This document shows, one piece after another, positions 6,133 through 9,176 of a stretch of DNA of 9,176 nucleotides. The stretch's first letter is position 1, and each line of letters begins with the position of its first letter. The stretch comes from Myxococcales bacterium. GTDB taxonomy: Bacteria; Myxococcota; Polyangia; Fen-1088. The position numbers were made by a program, and so were the translations under genes. Location: positions 8,972-18,147 of the forward strand of contig PMLH01000639.1 in the NCBI GenBank assembly GCA_003159055.1, read 5' to 3'. Under the pieces are notes generated by a model. It did not search any database and was not told where the DNA came from. It saw nothing but the letters and a program-made list of their open reading frames with translations.

Positions 6133-9100
6133 GAAGTCCATGCGGGAGTCGAGAGCGTAGCGGCCCTCGGCGACGGTGGTCGCCTGCTGCGTGCCCGCCG
6201 AGGTGCTGGTGGGCGCGGTCGAGTAGCTGCCCTTGACCGCATTGTAGATCACCATCTGCAGGGCCGTGTTCAGCTCGTCCTCGTTGCTTGCCAAGTAGGC
6301 GAACGGGGCAACGCCATCGCCGTCGGCATCGGTGCCGCCTGCGCGTGCGATGTTGTCATTGGTCGCGCGGGGGGTACCCGACCTGGCGTCGGCGGCGAAG
6401 CCCACCACGAAGGTCTTGACGCCAAGGTTCTGGCGCAGACTGTAGGCGGCCAGGACCGACCTGCAGGTGCAACCGGCAGATACCGGGTTGGTCGCCGCGC
6501 ACGCCGAGGAGGAACAGTTGCTGTCGCCTGGGCCGTTGGCCTCTCCGTCGGTGATGAGGAGAATGTAGTTGTCCCGGCAAGCAAGGCGATCCGCCGGGAT
6601 TTCCTCGCTGGAATTGCCGTTCTTTACGGCGTTCATGTAGTCATAGGCGCTGGTGTGAATGCTATGCGAGACGCTGTTTTGCAGCGTGCATCCCGTGGGC
6701 GTGTTCCAGTAGAAGATCAAACCACCATTCGATGCTGGGGCCATGGCTTGCGTGATCGACGTGGCCGCGGTTTGCGCGCTGCTTGCGTCGTCGGCCGTGC
6801 TGAGGAAGGGGGCGAGCTGCGTGTCCCAGCGACCACCGCACGTGGCGCTGCACGTGGAGCCGCAGTCGGAGAAGTCAAGTGGGGGCGCGGCGCCGCCGTT
6901 GTAGTAATTGTTGAGCGGCTGGTAGTAGCTGTAATTCTTGCCGCTCACGCTGATGCTCTGCCCAGCGAAGGTCGGTTGCGTGATCATGGTGGTCGAGTTG
7001 CCGCCGATAGTGCCGGTGTACGTGTAGTAGGCGCCCTCGAAGTATCCGAGTCCCAGCGCGCCGGGCATGTCGCAGTCATGGCCGCACCAGTCGGCGTCCA
7101 CGTTGATCCAGGTTTGCCAGTCCGTGCGCACCCGGTAGCGGCTGTTGGGGGAATCACGCAGGGTCATGGCGATGCCGTTGATTTGGCAAGTTTGCGCCGG
7201 TCCCAAATGATTGTCCCAGCAGTGCGATGACGCGATCTTGTCGATGGATTCAAAGACCGTGACGACCCCGGTCGAACCAGACACATTCTGGTAGTAAGGG
7301 AAATAGCCACCCTGGAAGTAGGTCATCAGTCCGAAGTTCAGTAGTTTGTAGTTGTTGTTGACGACCGAGGTCACGGCGCGCTTGGCGACAACGGCTCGCG
7401 AGGTGGCTGGTCCGCAAGCGTCGCCAGCAGTGGTGCAGTCCGCGTCCTTCTTGCACACCGTCTGCGCGATGAGGCACATGCGGATGGGACCCGGGGTACC
7501 ATTGCTGCTGGGAACGCAAACGTCCGTGCCGCTCACGGGTGGAATGCAATTATTCGCCGCTGGTATCACGCAGGTGTTGGTGGGGGTGGTGCAGGTGTTC
7601 GCTGTCGCCGTGCAGGTGTTGTCGGTCTTGCTCAGGCAAGTGTCCTGCGCCAGGTTGCAGATGTTGTCCGAGCCATTGCAGGTCTGCGCCGCGAAAACGC
7701 AGGTTTGCGGGCTGGCGCACTTCATGTAGCTGTTGTTGCACTTGTTGCCGCTCACAGAGCACGTGCCGAAGGACGGGGCCGGGCAGTCGGTATCGATACG
7801 GCAGGTGTCGTTCGTGACACTACAAGTCTTGTAGCTGGGGCAATCGCTGTTCGCGGTGCAACCGTTCTTGGGCGTCCCGCCGAGACCGCAGGTGCCGGTG
7901 GTCGATGTGGGCGGGCAATCCGCAGGCGACGCGCAGACCGTCGTGGCGGCGTGGCCACACACGCTGACGTTGGCGCAGGTTCCGCCCGGATTGGTGCACA
8001 AGAGGTTCGTGTACTTGCAAGTGCCCAGGGATTCGCAGGGGCTGCTGCTGCTACAAGTGGCGCCGGTTGCCGAGCAAATGCTGCCAGTCTGTACGGCGCA
8101 ATCGGAGTTCTGGGCGCAGTTGGCATTGGTCATGGTGCAACTGATGTCGGTAACCGTCTGGGTGCCGGTGGCCGTCTGCGTGGCGGTGGACGTCTGGACA
8201 TTTGTCCCGGTTGGTGTGCCGCTTGCTGTTTTGGAACTGGTTGCTGTCTGGGTACTAGTTGCGGTCTTGGTGTCGGTCGCGGTCTGGGTGCTGGTCGCGG
8301 TCTGGCTGCTGGTGGTGGTCGGGGTGCCGGTGGCGGTTTTGGTACCGGTGCCAACTTGGGTACCAGTCGCGGTCGTTGTACCCGTGTAGGTCCAGGTCAC
8401 TGACATGGCGCGCGTGGCCGTACCTGTCGCGGTCACGGTGGCCGTCAGATTCGACCACCAGTTCCCCGTAGGCGCTGTGAGGGTCGCGGTCCCGGTGGAG
8501 TTGATCGTCCCAATGACGGTGCCGGTAGCGGTAAAGGCCTTCGTGGAGGTGGCGGCGCCGGTGGCCGTTGCGGTCACGTAGCTGGTGGCGATCGTGCTCG
8601 CTCCGCCCATCGAATAGTCGGTGGTGGTGTCGGTATGGGTGTGATTGTCGAGGTAATACCAATCGTGAGCGGTGTTGGTGCTCGTGATAGTTCCCGTGAT
8701 CGTAACAGTTGCCGTGGCAGTCGTCGTTGAAGTCGGCGTGTTGCTCCCAGTCTGGGTCTTGGTCGTGGTCTGGGTGTTGGATCCGGTGACCGTCTTGGTT
8801 CCAGTCTGGGTGATGGTCAAGGTCTGGGTGATGACCGCGCTCTGGGTCGTGGATCCGGTCTGCGTGATGATGGTGGTCTGGGTGTTGGTCCCGGTCTGCG
8901 TCTTGGTGCTCTCCGGACAACTCTTGATGGGCACGGAGCAGACCCCTGGATCCTGCGCACAATCGTTGCTGGTCGTGCACAGACTGCTGCCGTCCTTCTG
9001 GCAGTAGCCGTGTCGACAGTCGTCATCCGCTTGGCAAGTTCTGCTCCATTTCTGGCACACGCCGAGCACGCCTCCATTGCGGCAGTTCGTGCCGTCGTCG

Positions 9101-9176
9101 CAATCCACACCCACCTCGGCCGAGTTGGTGAACAGCCCGCCGGGTACGCCGGTCATCGAGCCCGAGGTGTCGAGCA
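4306..9176 (-). CDS. PilY1/PilC-type type IV pilus-associated adhesin with a split vWA domain and a large Cys/Thr-rich insert (partial, 5' end outside window)
   Basis: This is a very large exported protein of the PilY1 family, which acts at the type IV pilus tip or cell surface in adhesion and surface sensing. Residues are counted from the Met at 9156, but the frame stays open to the right edge and reads LDTSGS immediately before that Met, so the true start lies outside. In order: the vWA MIDAS motif at the edge; an insert with Cys blocks (19-80 and 340-581) around Thr-rich arrays (84-337); the rest of the vWA fold (586-975, with ITDG at 868-871 and VKTFVVGFA at 913-921); then the PilY1 propeller (about 1009-1616). 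Landmarks in the latter are WKGHLLAYDL, GSSDGLLHAF (1141-1150), LDVTNP (1240-1245), GDTSGQLYRY (1368-1377) and the C-terminal RYSWYEVMQ, close to the SWRE-type ending of the family. I count about 64 cysteines. Minor pilin genes would be expected upstream, beyond the right edge. The 3' end is convergent with the kinase-like gene, one base apart. Confidence 0.9.
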   Translation of the reverse strand, partial: LDTSGSMTGVPGGLFTNSAEVGVDCDDGTNCRNGGVLGVCQKWSRTCQADDDCRHGYCQKDGSSLCTTSNDCAQDPGVCSVPIKSCPESTKTQTGTNTQTTIITQTGSTTQSAVITQTLTITQTGTKTVTGSNTQTTTKTQTGSNTPTSTTTATATVTITGTITSTNTAHDWYYLDNHTHTDTTTDYSMGGASTIATSYVTATATGAATSTKAFTATGTVIGTINSTGTATLTAPTGNWWSNLTATVTATGTATRAMSVTWTYTGTTTATGTQVGTGTKTATGTPTTTSSQTATSTQTATDTKTATSTQTATSSKTASGTPTGTNVQTSTATQTATGTQTVTDISCTMTNANCAQNSDCAVQTGSICSATGATCSSSSPCESLGTCKYTNLLCTNPGGTCANVSVCGHAATTVCASPADCPPTSTTGTCGLGGTPKNGCTANSDCPSYKTCSVTNDTCRIDTDCPAPSFGTCSVSGNKCNNSYMKCASPQTCVFAAQTCNGSDNICNLAQDTCLSKTDNTCTATANTCTTPTNTCVIPAANNCIPPVSGTDVCVPSSNGTPGPIRMCLIAQTVCKKDADCTTAGDACGPATSRAVVAKRAVTSVVNNNYKLLNFGLMTYFQGGYFPYYQNVSGSTGVVTVFESIDKIASSHCWDNHLGPAQTCQINGIAMTLRDSPNSRYRVRTDWQTWINVDADWCGHDCDMPGALGLGYFEGAYYTYTGTIGGNSTTMITQPTFAGQSISVSGKNYSYYQPLNNYYNGGAAPPLDFSDCGSTCSATCGGRWDTQLAPFLSTADDASSAQTAATSITQAMAPASNGGLIFYWNTPTGCTLQNSVSHSIHTSAYDYMNAVKNGNSSEEIPADRLACRDNYILLITDGEANGPGDSNCSSSACAATNPVSAGCTCRSVLAAYSLRQNLGVKTFVVGFAADARSGTPRATNDNIARAGGTDADGDGVAPFAYLASNEDELNTALQMVIYNAVKGSYSTAPTSTSAGTQQATTVAEGRYALDSRMDFPEWKGHLLAYDLSGTTPALAWDAYQQLAATNWWQRRVYTWDGTNMVKIAVDPTTHAVTNSAALAALGMGATRTQMVSVTRWMLGDPAYANPAVLGAIVNSTPIDVASPGDAPQPGGHNFFLQHQNRPHLIYVGSSDGLLHAFFLENTSIGTTNFPAGSEAFAFLTPDMMPVVRKQYAQGGQTPDPYTHIFGLADSPKAKTMCVHNCADAASAVWKTLLIMPEGYGGGETFMLDVTNPLSATGIADPPVNVQWHTGYGSSANTYDNVLGNTISLPAFFLNRTTSMDDYRVAFASGYPIVDGSTTQGRALVTASAATGAVVSTHPIGPAATCSQEYTALTDVATARDFAQAQDDKLIAGYFGDTSGQLYRYTLGSGVTVDQALTCDHPLHFSPTVVQLDRDSYTSSHAHEIYPVQVTNSNLDLDTVSLPPSKMVFWKEVVQTDSNGNQTSISKDATWGNGGQITLTAGNNEICGTTQMDGQGIVTCKDPLPSGARPTSTPLGLLLADASGFEVMTMWYVFSPDGCTRGQTYLTVHKVTAAGVASQRVGALVAHEPVTSPVILGGRIFIFGSSGATEITGLIPDSVSVGRAAPPNGGTGQFQRYSWYEVMQ
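6232..7401 (-). other. second, larger part of the split vWA domain
   Basis: Residues 586-975 contain the first vWA helix and next strand (AVVAKRAV, then LLNFGLMTYF), the strand YILLITDGEAN with the conserved MIDAS Asp870, the strand GVKTFVVGFA, and a closing ELNTALQMVIYNAV helix. Residues about 620-850 are longer than a minimal vWA fold and carry more Cys (691, 695, 765, 769, 773, 823). Confidence 0.75.
6313..6330 (-). other. possible calcium-binding loop DADGDG
   Basis: Residues 943-948 read D-A-D-G-D-G, the usual start of an EF-hand-like or thrombospondin-type calcium loop, just before the closing helix of the vWA domain. Calcium binding is known for PilY1 proteins, but usually at a site in the propeller. 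Confidence 0.4.
7414..8139 (-). other. Cys-rich block 2 of the PilY1-like protein (34 Cys, about one per seven residues)
   Basis: Residues 340-581 contain 34 cysteines, with most neighbours six to eight residues apart. The residues between are mainly Thr, Ser, Asn, Ala, Pro and Gly, with few large hydrophobic residues, so disulfides probably provide the fold. Asp-Cys recurs (NSDC, PADC, NSDC, DTDC, DADC). The block ends just before SRAVVAKRAV, where the vWA fold resumes. Confidence 0.82.
8146..8379 (-). repeat. Thr-rich hexapeptide array 2 (thirteen 18-bp units)
   Basis: Residues 260-337 divide into thirteen hexapeptides of the general form T-(Q/K/P)-T-A-T-x, such as TKTATG, TQTATD, TQTATS and TQTATG. 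Thr makes up about 47 percent of residues 256-336 by my count, and mostly falls at every second position. The units are more alike than in array 1. Confidence 0.82.
8236..8307 (-). repeat. four adjacent, closely similar 18-bp tandem repeats
   Basis: On the + strand the units at 8236-8253, 8254-8271, 8272-8289 and 8290-8307 follow the consensus RCTGGTYGCGGTCTGGGT with a few changes each. They encode SQTATS, TQTATD, TKTATS and TQTATS read on the - strand. This is the best-conserved core of array 2. Because 18 is a multiple of three, gain or loss of units would keep the reading frame. Confidence 0.85.
8380..8727 (-). other. Thr-rich island with aromatic residues between the two hexapeptide arrays
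   Basis: Residues 144-259 are still rich in Thr but lose the hexapeptide phase. They contain two aromatic patches, HDWYYLDNHTH (164-174) and GNWWSNL (231-237), and the pattern is beta-strand-like. No known domain is recognised. Confidence 0.6.
8728..8907 (-). repeat. Thr-rich hexapeptide array 1 (ten 18-bp units)
   Basis: Residues 84-143 divide without gaps into ten hexapeptides, including TKTQTG, TNTQTT, IITQTG, STTQSA, VITQTL, TITQTG and SNTQTT. Eight of the ten have Thr-Gln at positions 3-4. The DNA units have diverged but keep the 18-bp phase over all 180 bp. Confidence 0.8.
8917..9102 (-). other. Cys-rich block 1 of the PilY1-like protein (10 Cys)
   Basis: Residues 19-80 contain Cys at 19, 25, 34, 41, 47, 52, 60, 66, 73 and 80. 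Several occur as Asp-Cys (ADDDC, SNDC), the same local pattern seen in the second Cys block (NSDC, DTDC, DADC). Disulfide-stabilised loops are likely. I do not recognise a named domain family. Confidence 0.8.
9157..9171 (-). other. vWA MIDAS motif DTSGS at the window edge
   Basis: Read on the - strand, these bases encode D-T-S-G-S, followed by the Met at 9156. DxSGS is the metal-binding signature that opens a vWA domain. It shows that this Met is internal and not a start codon. Confidence 0.88.

Noticed and set aside
5911..7230. Open frame of 439 codons on the + strand inside the large adhesin gene
   Set aside because: It is an Arg/Gly/Val/Ala-rich shadow of the adhesin gene with no domain. 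The - strand carries vWA and PilY1 motifs across the same stretch.
7705..8403. Gly/Ala/Arg-rich frame on the + strand, reminiscent of a PE-PGRS-like protein
   Set aside because: It is an antisense by-product of the Thr- and Cys-rich repeats and has no start signal or homology that I can recognise.
8146..8907. Repeats considered as a CRISPR array
   Set aside because: The units are contiguous 18-bp coding repeats with no spacers and stay in one reading frame.
8672..9007. Very hydrophobic Val/Leu-rich frame on the + strand that resembles a membrane protein
   Set aside because: It is the antisense reading of the Thr-rich hexapeptide array; the Val-rich composition follows from the repeated Thr and Gln codons on the other strand.

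Overview
The window is GC-rich, densely coded DNA. A kinase-like protein with a transmembrane segment and PEGA module, a VKOR-DsbA fusion, a PAS-GGDEF protein and a very large PilY1-type pilus adhesin together suggest a member of the Myxococcota or a related former deltaproteobacterium. This placement is inferred from gene content. No rRNA, tRNA, CRISPR array, insertion sequence or phage gene is visible.

Layout. Positions 1-4304 hold four genes on the + strand: the last 46 codons of an unrecognised gene (1-141), a PAS-GGDEF diguanylate cyclase (186-1181), a VKOR-DsbA disulfide-forming membrane enzyme (1256-2473) and a membrane-anchored kinase-like protein with a PEGA module that lacks the catalytic Asp (2541-4304). 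Gaps between them are 44, 74 and 67 bases. They could be co-transcribed or separate, and I saw no convincing promoter or terminator between them. Positions 4306-9176 are filled by one gene on the - strand that runs off the right edge. It is convergent with the kinase gene, and a single base separates the two stop codons.

The large - strand gene is the highlight. Its C-terminal third is a recognisable PilY1/PilC-type beta-propeller. Before it lies a von Willebrand factor A (vWA) domain, which is split. The MIDAS motif DTSGS is encoded at the extreme right edge, and the rest of the vWA fold resumes only about 580 residues later. The insert is ordered: a Cys-rich block (10 Cys), an array of ten hexapeptides rich in Thr, a Thr-rich island with aromatic residues, a second array of thirteen hexapeptides in strict 18-bp phase, and a second Cys-rich block with 34 Cys about one every seven residues.

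How the genes might work together (inference): the VKOR-DsbA enzyme could supply disulfides for the roughly 64 cysteines of the exported adhesin, and the diguanylate cyclase could tie the locus to c-di-GMP control of pili or surface behaviour, as PilY1 and the cyclase SadC are linked in Pseudomonas aeruginosa. Nothing in the sequence proves these links. The genes are on opposite strands and may simply be neighbours.
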